A stretch of DNA of 64,000 nt from Tautonia rosea (GTDB taxonomy: Bacteria; Planctomycetota; Planctomycetia; Isosphaerales; Isosphaeraceae): positions 248,001 to 312,000 of the forward strand of contig NZ_JABBYO010000005.1 of NCBI RefSeq assembly GCF_012958305.1, given 5' to 3'. Both the position numbers and the translations under genes were made by a program. Below are positions 9,777-17,685 of this stretch, piece after piece; within the stretch, counting starts at the first letter, position 1; every line of letters begins with the position of its first letter. The notes beneath the pieces are model-generated. The model was not told where the DNA came from and searched no databases. It saw only the letters and a program-made list of their open reading frames with translations.

Positions 9777-10199
9777 CCCCACGCCTCGCCAAACCCGTCG
9801 AGTCGAGCCCGAAACGCCGGTCAACCTCAAGACGGCTTGTTCCTTGTGCTCTTTATCATCGCACGAGGAGAAATGAGAAACCATGTCATCTCTGGGCGTC
9901 CCTGGAAATTCTAGGTACGTGGACTGGCACGACCGAATACAAGGAAAACATTGCTTACTTTATAAAGATTATCATTTTTTGATTCTATTGTCGTCGTGCA
10001 AGGGCTGGATTTCTCTCGCAGACTGGAATCTGGATCATGGAGTCCCCTGATTTCATGCCGCCGACCGGAAACACTGCTCAGACATCAACCGCTTGCTCGT
10101 CGCAAGGCGCCGTGACAGACTGGACTCTCACTTCCCGACCGATTGGCATCTGATCGGGGTCGGGAACCGATCTGATTCTCGATCTCGGAGCAATGATCC
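9777..10199. other. intergenic region between divergent genes, AT-rich core
   Basis: This 423-bp gap separates the leftward glycosyltransferase from the rightward aldolase operon. The stretch 9942-9990 is strikingly AT-rich for this genome and contains TTTATAAAG and a run of six T, which is where I would place the promoters, though no clean -35/-10 pair can be fixed. A strong hairpin near the right end is listed separately. No coding capacity was seen. Confidence 0.5.
10132..10166 (+). promoter_or_regulatory. stem-loop in the 5' leader of the aldolase operon
   Basis: TTCCCGACC (10132-10140) is the exact inverse of GGTCGGGAA (10158-10166), and an inner GAT/ATC pair extends the stem to 12 bp with a GG bulge. 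The hairpin ends 33 nt before the GTG start at 10200. There is no U-run after it, so it is not an obvious terminator. It may be a leader structure that controls expression of the downstream genes. Confidence 0.45.
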
Positions 10200-10997
10200 G
10201 TGAAGCCCAATCCCGTCAAGCGGGCCCTTCGTGAAGGAAAGCCGCAGGTCGGCACCTGGTTATCCCTCGGGAGCACCTTTGCCGCTCGATTTCTCGCCCG
10301 CACTGGACTTCCCTGGCTGACCGTTGACCTGGAGCACACGCATACCGACATCCAGACAGCCGCGCTCATGTTTGGTGCCATCGCTGATGCAGGCTGCACC
10401 CCACTGGCTCGCGTTTCCTGCTGCCGGCACGACTTGATCAAGTCGGTTCTCGATTGCGGAGCCATGGGCATCGTCGTGCCGATGGTCATGACTCCGGAAG
10501 AGGCTCAAGTTGCCGTTTCCGCCTGTAAGTACCCTCCTGTCGGCAATCGGTCGCTCGGTGGATCGTTGCATGCCTTGAACTACGGGACAACGGCTGAGAA
10601 ATACTACTCAGGAGCCGACGAGGAAATCCTCGTTGTAATCCAAACCGAGCACATCCACGCCGTCGAGCGAGCCGACGAGATTTATGACGTTCCCGGCATC
10701 GACGCGATCTTTGTTGGACCAAACGATCTGGCTGCCTCTCTCCGGGAAGCCAAAGGTGTGACACCCACCCCTGAGCGGGTCGAGGAGGTCTTAATCCGGA
10801 TTCGGGAGGCTGCGGCCCGTCATCGCGTTCCCTGCGGGATCCATGTCAAGGATGCAGACGACGCGCAACGAAGAATCGACGAGGGATGGCAGTTCATCGC
10901 TGTTGGGAGCGAACTCGCGATGATGCTCCAATACGCAACCGCACTGGCCGATCGCTTCAATCAGGGAGATGCTGCTCCTGAGCTTGCGAACTACTAA
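10200..10997 (+). CDS. HpcH/HpaI family aldolase
   Basis: A class II aldolase of the HpcH/HpaI (2-dehydro-3-deoxyglucarate aldolase / citrate lyase beta) family, 265 residues, the usual length. These enzymes cleave a 2-keto-3-deoxy acid to pyruvate and an aldehyde with a divalent metal. Visible are TVDLEHTHTD with the catalytic His region near residue 46, VVIQTEH with a metal-ligand Glu, and IFVGPNDLAASL with a metal-ligand Asp. The GTG start has GGAG about 9 nt upstream. It is followed after 145 bp by the Tm-1-like gene and by a PEP-hydrolase-like barrel, which suggests a joint sugar-acid or aromatic-acid route. The substrate is not evident. Confidence 0.9.
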   Translation: MKPNPVKRALREGKPQVGTWLSLGSTFAARFLARTGLPWLTVDLEHTHTDIQTAALMFGAIADAGCTPLARVSCCRHDLIKSVLDCGAMGIVVPMVMTPEEAQVAVSACKYPPVGNRSLGGSLHALNYGTTAEKYYSGADEEILVVIQTEHIHAVERADEIYDVPGIDAIFVGPNDLAASLREAKGVTPTPERVEEVLIRIREAAARHRVPCGIHVKDADDAQRRIDEGWQFIAVGSELAMMLQYATALADRFNQGDAAPELANY

Positions 10998-11142
10998 TCG
11001 CGCGTCGAGCCTGGCCTGCTCCCTTGAACCCCGAGGCAATGGGGACAATACCTCTGGACCGTTCCGAGCCTTTCTCCTCGACGCTCGAACGACAACCACC
11101 CCATCCCAGGGGTCGGACCGAAATTGACATGGGAGTTACGTG

Positions 11143-12375
11143 ATGGCGGTCCTCCTGATCGGCACCCTCGACACGAAAGGTCGGGAACTCGAATTTCTCC
11201 GTGACCGACTTCGGTCCGAGGGTCTGCGGGTCCTGGTGATCGATGCCGGATCCGGTGATCCCGTGGCAATCGAGGCTGACTACCCACGCGATCGGGTCTT
11301 CGAGGCCGCCGGATCGTCACTCGATTCGGTCCATCAGCATCGTGATCGGGGCCGAGCAGTCACGGATGCGGCACGAGGTGTCGCTCGCCTGGTCGAGCAG
11401 TTGGTCGTTGAGGACAACGTAGAGGGGATTCTCGCGATCGGGGGTTCGGCGGGAACGACAATTGGCACTTCAGCAATGCGGGCCGCTCCCTTCGGTCTCC
11501 CAAAAGTCATGGTCAGCACCTTGGCCAGCGGACAGACCCGGCCGTATGTTGGTGGGAGCGATCTCATGATGCTCCCATCAATCGCAGACCTCGCCGGTCT
11601 GAACGGGATCACCCGTCGCGTACTTACTAACGCCGCCGATGCAATGATCGGCATGGTCCAGGGGCAATCGAAACCCGACCTCCACACTAGGGCTTCCGAT
11701 GGCAAGCTCATCACCGCCACGATGTTTGGTGTGACGACGCCCTGCGTTGATCGGGCTCGCAACCGGCTCGAATCCCAGGGTGCCGAAGTGATCGTCTTTC
11801 ATGCGACCGGGGTGGGTGGACAGGCCATGGAGCAATTGATCCGGGACGGTCTCGTCGATGGTGTGCTCGACCTCACCACGACCGAACTCGCCGACGAGCT
11901 TGTCGGAGGTGTCCTCTCAGCAGGCCCCGATCGCCTCTCAGCCGCAGTCTCCGCGGGCATTCCGCAGGTCGTCAGTGTCGGGGCCCTCGATATGGTCAAC
12001 TTCGGCCCTCTGGAAACGGTCCCCGAGATTTTCCGGGGCCGGCTTCTCCATCTCCATAATCCAACGGTTACCTTGATGCGGACTCAGGCAGACGAATGTG
12101 AAGCCATTGGGCACCGCATGGCTCAGGCCCTCAGAAACGCTCGTGTCGAAACAGTTGTCCTGATCCCGGAACTCGGTGTTTCCGCGCTCGATGCTCCTGG
12201 TCAACCCTTTTTTGATCCCGAGGCGGACGCCGCGCTGTTTTCGGCCATCCGAGAAGGACTGAAAGGATCGACGCACACGCGAGTCGAATCGCTTCCCATG
12301 CATCTCAATGATCCAGCGTTTGCAGATGTCGCAGTCGAACGACTCCTCGCGGCAAGGAAGGGAATGATCCAGTGA
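11143..12375 (+). CDS. Tm-1-like ATP-binding domain protein (UPF0261)
   Basis: A UPF0261-family protein of about 410 residues, homologous to the N-terminal half of the tomato Tm-1 virus-resistance protein. It opens with [20 protein letters not shown], contains the glycine-rich [14 protein letters not shown] nucleotide-binding segment, and continues with [15 protein letters not shown] and [15 protein letters not shown]. The ATG at 11143 is preferred to the GTG one codon earlier because GGGAG lies at good distance. The biochemical function of bacterial members is not established. The stop overlaps the next start as GTGA (4 bp), so the two genes are translationally coupled, matching their fusion in plant Tm-1. 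Confidence 0.9.
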   Translation: MAVLLIGTLDTKGRELEFLRDRLRSEGLRVLVIDAGSGDPVAIEADYPRDRVFEAAGSSLDSVHQHRDRGRAVTDAARGVARLVEQLVVEDNVEGILAIGGSAGTTIGTSAMRAAPFGLPKVMVSTLASGQTRPYVGGSDLMMLPSIADLAGLNGITRRVLTNAADAMIGMVQGQSKPDLHTRASDGKLITATMFGVTTPCVDRARNRLESQGAEVIVFHATGVGGQAMEQLIRDGLVDGVLDLTTTELADELVGGVLSAGPDRLSAAVSAGIPQVVSVGALDMVNFGPLETVPEIFRGRLLHLHNPTVTLMRTQADECEAIGHRMAQALRNARVETVVLIPELGVSALDAPGQPFFDPEADAALFSAIREGLKGSTHTRVESLPMHLNDPAFADVAVERLLAARKGMIQ

Positions 12376-13202
12376 CTCGGACGAGTATCTTAGATCAATT
12401 CCGACGGAAAATCGCCGAGGGCAAACCCATTATCGGTGGTGGAGCCGGAACCGGCCTGAGTGCCAAGTGCGCCGAGGCGGGGGGAATCGACCTGATCATC
12501 ATCTACAATTCGGGCCGGTTCCGAATGGCCGGTCGAGGGAGCCTCGCAGGTCTGATGCCCTATGGCGACGCCAACGCGATCGTCATGGAAATGGCTCGCG
12601 AGGTCTTACCGGTGGTCAACCACACACCCGTCCTGGCCGGAGTCTGTGGCACTGACCCCTTTCGAGTGATGGATCGATTCCTCGTCGAGGTGCGCGATGC
12701 CGGGTTCGCCGGCGTCCAGAATTTCCCGACCGTCGGATTGATTGATGGGCAATTTCGCAGAGGACTTGAAGAAACTGGTATGGGCTACGACAAGGAAGTC
12801 GACATGATCGCGCGAGCCCATCGGCTTGGTCTCTTGACCTGCCCCTACGTCCATGATGAACACGAATCCTACGCAATGGCCAGCGCTGGTGCCGATGTCG
12901 TGGTCGCTCACGTCGGGCTTACCACCAAGGGAATGATCGGAGCGCAATCCGCCCTTGGGATCGACGAGGCAATCGAACGTGTTCAGGCAATGGCCGACGC
13001 CGCTCATTCGGCCCGAGAAGATGTTCTTGTCCTATGCCACGGTGGCCCCATCGCCGAGCCATCCGACGCGGGAGAAGTGCTGGCTCGAACCCGGGGAGTC
13101 GTCGGATTTTTTGGGGCAAGCAGTATCGAGCGACTCCCCACCGAGCCGGCCATTACGGGCCAGGTTCAGGCCTTCACATCGTTACGATTGCCCGAATCGT
13201 GA
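12372..13202 (+). CDS. phosphoenolpyruvate hydrolase-like TIM-barrel protein
   Basis: A protein of 276 residues related to the phosphoenolpyruvate mutase / PEP hydrolase superfamily and to the C-terminal barrel of plant Tm-1. Visible are [20 protein letters not shown] near the N-terminus, [10 protein letters not shown] in the middle, and [15 protein letters not shown] and [10 protein letters not shown] in the later strands. It starts at a GTG overlapping the stop of the UPF0261 gene by 4 bp. A role in cleavage of a phosphorylated or keto acid is inferred from fold and context only. It converges on the MaoC-type gene with a 14-bp gap. Confidence 0.87.
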   Translation: MTRTSILDQFRRKIAEGKPIIGGGAGTGLSAKCAEAGGIDLIIIYNSGRFRMAGRGSLAGLMPYGDANAIVMEMAREVLPVVNHTPVLAGVCGTDPFRVMDRFLVEVRDAGFAGVQNFPTVGLIDGQFRRGLEETGMGYDKEVDMIARAHRLGLLTCPYVHDEHESYAMASAGADVVVAHVGLTTKGMIGAQSALGIDEAIERVQAMADAAHSAREDVLVLCHGGPIAEPSDAGEVLARTRGVVGFFGASSIERLPTEPAITGQVQAFTSLRLPES

Positions 13203-13216
13203 ATCAGCGATCGCGA

Positions 13217-13708
13217 TCATTTCGAGGAGGTATCGGCCTCGGGATCGACCGACTCGGTGCGACCTCGGACGAGTGTCCGCGTTTGTCCCTCCTGAACCAC
13301 CTCGCCTCGCTGGTTGACCACTTGACGGTTCCAGGTCACAACACCTCGTCGACCTCGGGCTCGGGGTTCGAGCGCTTCGACCCGGGTGATGACCCGAATG
13401 GTGTCGCCGGGAGCGATCGGTTGACGAAATGACCAGGAGAGAATTTCCAGAAACGCGAGCGTCTCGACGCGAGGGGCCGTGGTCCCGAGGCCACTGGCGA
13501 TTGCCAGACCGAGCAGTCCATGGGCAACCGGTTGCCCAAATGGCCCTTGCCGAGCCGCCTCATGGTCCACATGCAGCGCATTAAAATCACCAGAGAGTCC
13601 CGCAAACAGGGAAATCTCCGTCAGTGTAATCGTCCGAGAGACACTCTCCCAAGCCTCTCCGATCACCAAATCCTGGAAGTACAACACCTGGACATTGTAA
13701 ACCTTCAC
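13217..13708 (-). CDS. MaoC family dehydratase
   Basis: A hot-dog fold (R)-specific enoyl hydratase or acyl dehydratase. SGDFNALHVDHEAA carries the Asp, Asn and His of the hydratase motif (usually D-x-N-P-x-H), followed by PFGQPVAHGLLGLAI. The frame is open for a further 46 codons upstream without resemblance to the family. GTG at 13708 is chosen because GAGGAA lies 9 nt upstream and gives 163 residues, the normal single-domain length. It acts on an acyl thioester in the cytoplasm, substrate unknown. Its promoter must lie in the 266-bp gap shared with the ANTAR regulator. Confidence 0.85.
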   Translation of the reverse strand: MKVYNVQVLYFQDLVIGEAWESVSRTITLTEISLFAGLSGDFNALHVDHEAARQGPFGQPVAHGLLGLAIASGLGTTAPRVETLAFLEILSWSFRQPIAPGDTIRVITRVEALEPRARGRRGVVTWNRQVVNQRGEVVQEGQTRTLVRGRTESVDPEADTSSK

Positions 13709-13888
13709 CGATCTATATTCCTCGCGGTAACCCTCAAGTGAGAAACAGGTTCGGCTTCGTCCCCCGGGTTCAAGGAGATCTCGAGAGCATCGCCTTGAGT
13801 CGTCGTCCAAAGACCGATTGAAAGCTCGGATTTGAACCGCTTGCAACGATTCGACTCAAAGAATTCTGTCGATGGTCTCTTTGGCACA

Positions 13889-13912
13889 AGGATTGTACCG
13901 TGGTACGATCCT
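13889..13912. promoter_or_regulatory. 24-bp inverted repeat, candidate operator
   Basis: AGGATTGTACC and GGTACGATCCT form an inverted repeat around a GT centre, with one mismatched position in each 11-base arm. It sits 63 bp before the ANTAR regulator start and 180 bp before the divergent MaoC start. The 2-base centre favours a dimeric DNA-binding protein over an RNA hairpin. Confidence 0.5.
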
Positions 13913-13974
13913 CTTCTGCAGCCTCGACTCAATTTCGTGACGAGCGACGGCGACCGACGAAGGGAGCTCATCGC

Positions 13975-14544
13975 ATGAAGGTGCTCATCGCCGATGATGA
14001 TCGGAAGGTGGGGGCTAGCCTCCAACAGATTCTGAGCAGAATGGGATATAGTGTGGCAGCAGTGGCCGAGGATGGCCAGCGCGCAATCGAAATGTGCCGC
14101 CGCACACTGCCAGATGTGGCAATCCTCGACATCGAAATGCCCGGTCTCGATGGCCTTTCCGCGGCCCGACAGATCGCCCAGGATCCTGGAACCCCTGTGA
14201 TTATTTTGACCGCGCACGGTCAGCCCGAACTGGTCGAAGCCGCAATCCAGGAAGGGGCGATCCAGTATCTTCTGAAACCAGTCACTGGTCCAGCACTCAA
14301 CGCTGCCATTCAGATGGCTGTGGCCAAGGCCAGGGAATTGGATCAATACAAAAAACGGAGCGAGGAACTTGAGGCAACGCTCCGCGATCGAAAAATGATT
14401 GAAAAGGCCAAAGGCATTATCATGTCTCGAAAGAATTTGACTGAAGCCGAAGCCTTTCGTTTCCTCCAGCGCGAAAGCCAAGATCGCCGAATCGCGATGG
14501 CGAAGCTCGCCGAAACTATTGTTCATGCACACGAGTTGATTTGA
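13975..14544 (+). CDS. response regulator with ANTAR RNA-binding output domain
   Basis: A 189-residue two-domain regulator. The receiver domain (1-120) has the acidic pair Asp7/Asp8, the phospho-acceptor Asp52 in LDIEMPGLDG, Thr79 and Lys101. A short coiled linker leads to an ANTAR domain (about 134-186) with the characteristic MIEKAKGIIMSRKNLTEAEA. ANTAR proteins bind paired RNA hairpins and prevent transcription termination, so this is a phosphorylation-controlled antiterminator. The start at 13975 begins the receiver fold directly, although the frame is open 25 codons further up. A pseudo-kinase gene follows on the same strand and a convergent histidine kinase lies 1 kb away as a possible phosphodonor. 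Confidence 0.93.
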   Translation: MKVLIADDDRKVGASLQQILSRMGYSVAAVAEDGQRAIEMCRRTLPDVAILDIEMPGLDGLSAARQIAQDPGTPVIILTAHGQPELVEAAIQEGAIQYLLKPVTGPALNAAIQMAVAKARELDQYKKRSEELEATLRDRKMIEKAKGIIMSRKNLTEAEAFRFLQRESQDRRIAMAKLAETIVHAHELI

Positions 14545-14595
14545 TTTTTCTGATGATTCTTGTCAATCGTTCCCCAATCGGCTCTCTCCAACCGG

Positions 14596-14642
14596 TTGAC
14601 ACAATGGCCGGTCGGACTGTAGCCTAAATTTGATTAAGGAGG
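14596..14642 (+). promoter_or_regulatory. candidate promoter and strong ribosome binding site
   Basis: TTGACA at 14596-14601 matches the sigma-70 -35 box, with a weak TAGCCT at 14620-14625 after 18 bp. The -35 overlaps a perfect 10-bp palindrome CAACCGGTTG (14589-14598). AAGGAGG at 14636-14642 is a near-perfect Shine-Dalgarno sequence and is not followed by an annotated long gene but by the 16-codon ORF at 14654. Confidence 0.4.
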
Positions 14643-14653
14643 AAAAATCTCGA

Positions 14654-14704
14654 ATGATGAGTTTGAACTCCTCGTACGATGTCGGCAGTGATTGCTACTC
14701 TTGA
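14654..14704 (+). CDS. 16-codon leader ORF in frame with the downstream gene
   Basis: ATG ATG opens a 16-codon frame that ends at TGA (14702-14704). AAGGAGG lies 11 nt before the first ATG. The frame is the same as that of the gene at 14765, and all codons between this TGA and that ATG are open. It may be a regulatory leader peptide for the ANTAR-linked transcript, the original N-terminus cut off by a nonsense mutation, or a readthrough site. The peptide itself has no recognisable features. Confidence 0.35.
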   Translation: MMSLNSSYDVGSDCYS

Positions 14705-14764
14705 TCCTTTTGCCAGGCACGTGTTTTTTCTCTGAGAGATCGATTCGCCCCTCAGGCAACTGCT

Positions 14765-15580
14765 ATGCATGGATGTGCTGAGTCCGCTCCCACACCGTTC
14801 GGGGGAGCCTTTAGGACGGTGCAGGATGTTCCCGAATTACGGGATATTCTTGCGGCGCTCAGCGATCATTTTGAAAAGCCCTTAATTGGCATTCGCGATG
14901 CCGTGGAGTCGCTCCTGCTGAACCCGGCCATCCCGCAAGCCGTGCAACCTCACCTAGCAACTGCAGCGACCATGTGTAACGATGTTGCAGTCCTCACACA
15001 ACGCTATCTCGATTACATCGAGCAGGTTCAGGCATTGCCTTCACCACAATGTCTTGCCGTTCGACCCGATGAGCTACTCGTGGAGATTGACCGACAAGTC
15101 ATGCCCGAAGCCTTTGGGCGAGGGGTTGCCTGGAACTGTGCGCTTGACGGACCGATTCGTCCGATCTTGACGGATCGAGTCCTCTGCCTTGAGGCCTTGC
15201 TGGAGTGGGCGGTGTTGGCGGTCGAATCCGCGAAACCGGGTGATTCGATATCGCTGGTCCTGACGTCCAGCCCGTCAGAGCAAGGTAGAACCAGCCGGCT
15301 GTCGATGGTCTCGACTGCGGAAGAATTGATCTCCAACTTCACCAGTCTCCGCGAAGACCCACTGTTCAGTCGTTTTGTTTGCCTCGAGGAAGTGGGAACG
15401 GATGCAGGCTCTCGGCTGGCATTAAGCCTCGAACGACTTGAGATGCTTGGGGTTGAGGTTCGATGCTTCGCAGCGGATGGAGAGCTGATTCGCTCTGCCG
15501 AGTTCACGTTTCCTGAAGCTCCGCGAAGCGCTCGAGGTGATGCCTTCAGCATGGATTTCAGTGAAACACTCAATGAGTGA
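14765..15580 (+). CDS. degenerate histidine-kinase-like protein
   Basis: A protein of 271 residues. ILAALSDHFEKPLIGI (residues 28-43) looks like a dimerisation/H-box helix, but the His (35) is one residue closer to the Pro-Leu than in canonical H-E-x-R-x-P-L. The C-terminal half has the length of an HATPase domain, yet I see no convincing N, G1, F or G2 box. It may therefore be a pseudo-kinase that partners with the ANTAR regulator or the convergent kinase. No membrane segment is present. The ATG used here has no clear ribosome binding site, and the frame is open upstream to a TGA at 14702. It ends 10 bp from the convergent kinase gene. Confidence 0.6.
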   Translation: MHGCAESAPTPFGGAFRTVQDVPELRDILAALSDHFEKPLIGIRDAVESLLLNPAIPQAVQPHLATAATMCNDVAVLTQRYLDYIEQVQALPSPQCLAVRPDELLVEIDRQVMPEAFGRGVAWNCALDGPIRPILTDRVLCLEALLEWAVLAVESAKPGDSISLVLTSSPSEQGRTSRLSMVSTAEELISNFTSLREDPLFSRFVCLEEVGTDAGSRLALSLERLEMLGVEVRCFAADGELIRSAEFTFPEAPRSARGDAFSMDFSETLNE

Positions 15581-15590
15581 GCTGGCCGCG

Positions 15591-16304
15591 TTATCGTCTC
15601 TGCCCACCGTAGGTCATACGAATCAGCGTGCCTTGACCTGGCTTGCTGAGAATCGAGAGAGTCCCTCCATGCCGACGCCAGATACTGTTTGCAAGACAAA
15701 GGCCGATCCCCAGTCGACCTGGTTTCGTTGAGAAAAATGGATCGAGTGCTTGTTCCTGGACCATAACATCCATGCCAAGCCCATCGTCCTCGATGATCAA
15801 ACTCGTCCACTCCAATTCTTCAACCTGCGATCGGATTGAAATTTGTCCACCGTCAGGGCGGAGTGCCTCGATTGCATTGAGAAGCAGATAGCCAAACATC
15901 GATCGCAGTTGCGACGGATCACCTTTCAAGGTTGATATTGGCTTACTGTCAACAACCCAGGAAACGTTGGGGTACGCCAACGCCAGTTCGGAAACGACCT
16001 CCTGAATGAGACCAAACAGATCAACTGACTGATCGAGCGGTTGTGTCGAGGACCGGGTAAAGTCAATCAGACGACGAGCAACCCCTGAAGCTTTGACCGA
16101 AACGTTAACGATCAAGTCCACCGTTTCAGACAGCTCAGGATCCGACTCCGATGGACTCGACAGTTTGAGAATCTCGGCGTTGCTGACAACCGCACTGAAT
16201 GCGTTGATGAGATGATGGCCCACGCTCGACGCAAGATGCGCGAGTTGCCGTTCCCGATCGGGTCCATAGGTCGTGGGTGTTGGATCTGGCATGAATCGAA
16301 GCAT
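15591..16304 (-). CDS. soluble sensor histidine kinase
   Basis: A short histidine kinase core of 237 residues without sensor or membrane segments. The H-box is GHHLINAFSAV with His30 as likely phospho-acceptor, related to the HxxxN type. LLNAIEAL (141-148) is the N-box, DDGLGM (173-178) the G1 box, DPFFSTK (188-194) the F-box and GIGLCL (199-204) the G2 box, so ATP binding and autophosphorylation should be intact. An internal Met5 is an alternative start. It converges on the pseudo-kinase and lies near the orphan ANTAR regulator, which makes that regulator its most likely target. The input signal is unknown. Confidence 0.87.
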   Translation of the reverse strand: MLRFMPDPTPTTYGPDRERQLAHLASSVGHHLINAFSAVVSNAEILKLSSPSESDPELSETVDLIVNVSVKASGVARRLIDFTRSSTQPLDQSVDLFGLIQEVVSELALAYPNVSWVVDSKPISTLKGDPSQLRSMFGYLLLNAIEALRPDGGQISIRSQVEELEWTSLIIEDDGLGMDVMVQEQALDPFFSTKPGRLGIGLCLANSIWRRHGGTLSILSKPGQGTLIRMTYGGQRR

Positions 16305-16318
16305 AATCGAACGCGAGT

Positions 16319-17593
16319 TCAGTTGCCAGCGACCGGAGGCTCTGGGTCATTGAACTCGCGGATTAACCGAGCTTCGATCCACGCTGCATAATCGCGAACA
16401 CCACCACCCCGGCCAAACTCAGTTGCGAGGATCAAAAACTGTCCTCCCGAAACGTCCACATCCACGGCAATAGGGTCAACTCCCGAGGACACGGGAGGCG
16501 ATGCATATCGCTCTTCCCCATCAACCAGCACCCGAAACACCACATTGCCAAGCGGGCCGGCGAGATCATCCAGTGCAACACAAGCCTGAAAGCGTTGATC
16601 CTGAGGCTGCAAACGGTAAGCAACCAAGGAACGACTTTGCGTTCCCAGACCTCGGAGAAATTGACGACCGTTAACGGTAATCGGGTGCCCGAAAACCGTC
16701 TTGTTTTTCTGGACAGGACGAGCCGGTCCCACATAAGCAACGGTCACCTCACGGGCCGCCTCAAGTTCCGAAAGATAAACAATCGTCTCGCTCAGAGCGT
16801 GTATACTGGCGATCCGATCGACTGGCGATTCAACCTCAACGCCAAAGCGTGTCCGACCTTTCATTCGGCCCTCTCGAACGCTGAGATCGACCAATCGAAG
16901 TCGGGTTGCATCGGTGAAGACAAGATCAAATGAGCGTCCCGGAATCTCGGGAATTTGCAGTAAACCCGGATCGAGCCCCACTGCATGCACCATTTCCTTA
17001 GGGAGCTTCTGCAGACGATTGGCGTCGAGGTAGGAGACTCCGGACTCGTCGAGCGCCGAAAAGGTCACATCTCGTTCGTCTCCATTGACCAGATAAAGAC
17101 GGTCAGACTCGCGATCAGCACTTCGAAGGTCGAATAGGGTTCTCTCCTCTGTCTGAGGATTCAGATCGGGCATAATTGAAAAGCCAACGACCACCTCTAG
17201 TGGGATGCTCAACGCTCCAAAGATGGAAGACCTGACCGAAATGGTCCGTTCGTTGGCGGCATCGAGTTGCCCCCGAATCTGGTCGCCAAGGGGTAGCACC
17301 ACGAGCGGAGCGTCTGGGACCTTCTGTGTCACGATCGGGCGATTTCTGAACAACTTGACCAGGTCCTCTCCCCGAAGCACATGATCCATGCCCTGTTCAT
17401 CAACGAGAGCAATTTCGCCTTCGGGCGACATGGATCGAATTCGACCCGTAATAATCGATCCGTCAATGAAGAGCGCATCGAAGACCGGATCGGACGGGAG
17501 CGGATCTGGAGCGTCCTGAGCGGCCGAGCAGAATCCTGCCCCCACCAGCCAGAGCGTCCACACCCATCGCGAAGATCGAGAAGCAATTTTCAT
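16319..17593 (-). CDS. secreted NPCBM-domain protein
   Basis: A secreted protein of about 424 residues. The start at 17593 gives a clear signal peptide (MKIASRSSRWVWTLWLVGAG, then a cleavage site near CSAAQDA), so an upstream extension of 39 codons is discarded. The middle region is uncharacterised and beta-rich. The C-terminal 150 residues form an NPCBM-type carbohydrate-binding beta-sandwich (FGHPITVNGRQFLRGLGTQS, and the ending WIEARL). It is the last gene of the long minus-strand MoxR cluster. Probably periplasmic or surface located, binding glycans or acting as a structural component. Confidence 0.78.
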   Translation of the reverse strand: MKIASRSSRWVWTLWLVGAGFCSAAQDAPDPLPSDPVFDALFIDGSIITGRIRSMSPEGEIALVDEQGMDHVLRGEDLVKLFRNRPIVTQKVPDAPLVVLPLGDQIRGQLDAANERTISVRSSIFGALSIPLEVVVGFSIMPDLNPQTEERTLFDLRSADRESDRLYLVNGDERDVTFSALDESGVSYLDANRLQKLPKEMVHAVGLDPGLLQIPEIPGRSFDLVFTDATRLRLVDLSVREGRMKGRTRFGVEVESPVDRIASIHALSETIVYLSELEAAREVTVAYVGPARPVQKNKTVFGHPITVNGRQFLRGLGTQSRSLVAYRLQPQDQRFQACVALDDLAGPLGNVVFRVLVDGEERYASPPVSSGVDPIAVDVDVSGGQFLILATEFGRGGGVRDYAAWIEARLIREFNDPEPPVAGN

Positions 17594-17685
17594 GGTTGCA
17601 GGAACTTCTCTTGCACTGATCGAGCAACAAAGGCTCGCATCGAGGAGGTCCCCAGGTCGATCCTGGATCAACCCTCGGAAACCGA

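Noticed and set aside
13705-14532. Open frame of 275 codons on the minus strand
   Set aside because: It is antisense to the ANTAR regulator, whose receiver and ANTAR motifs are clear.
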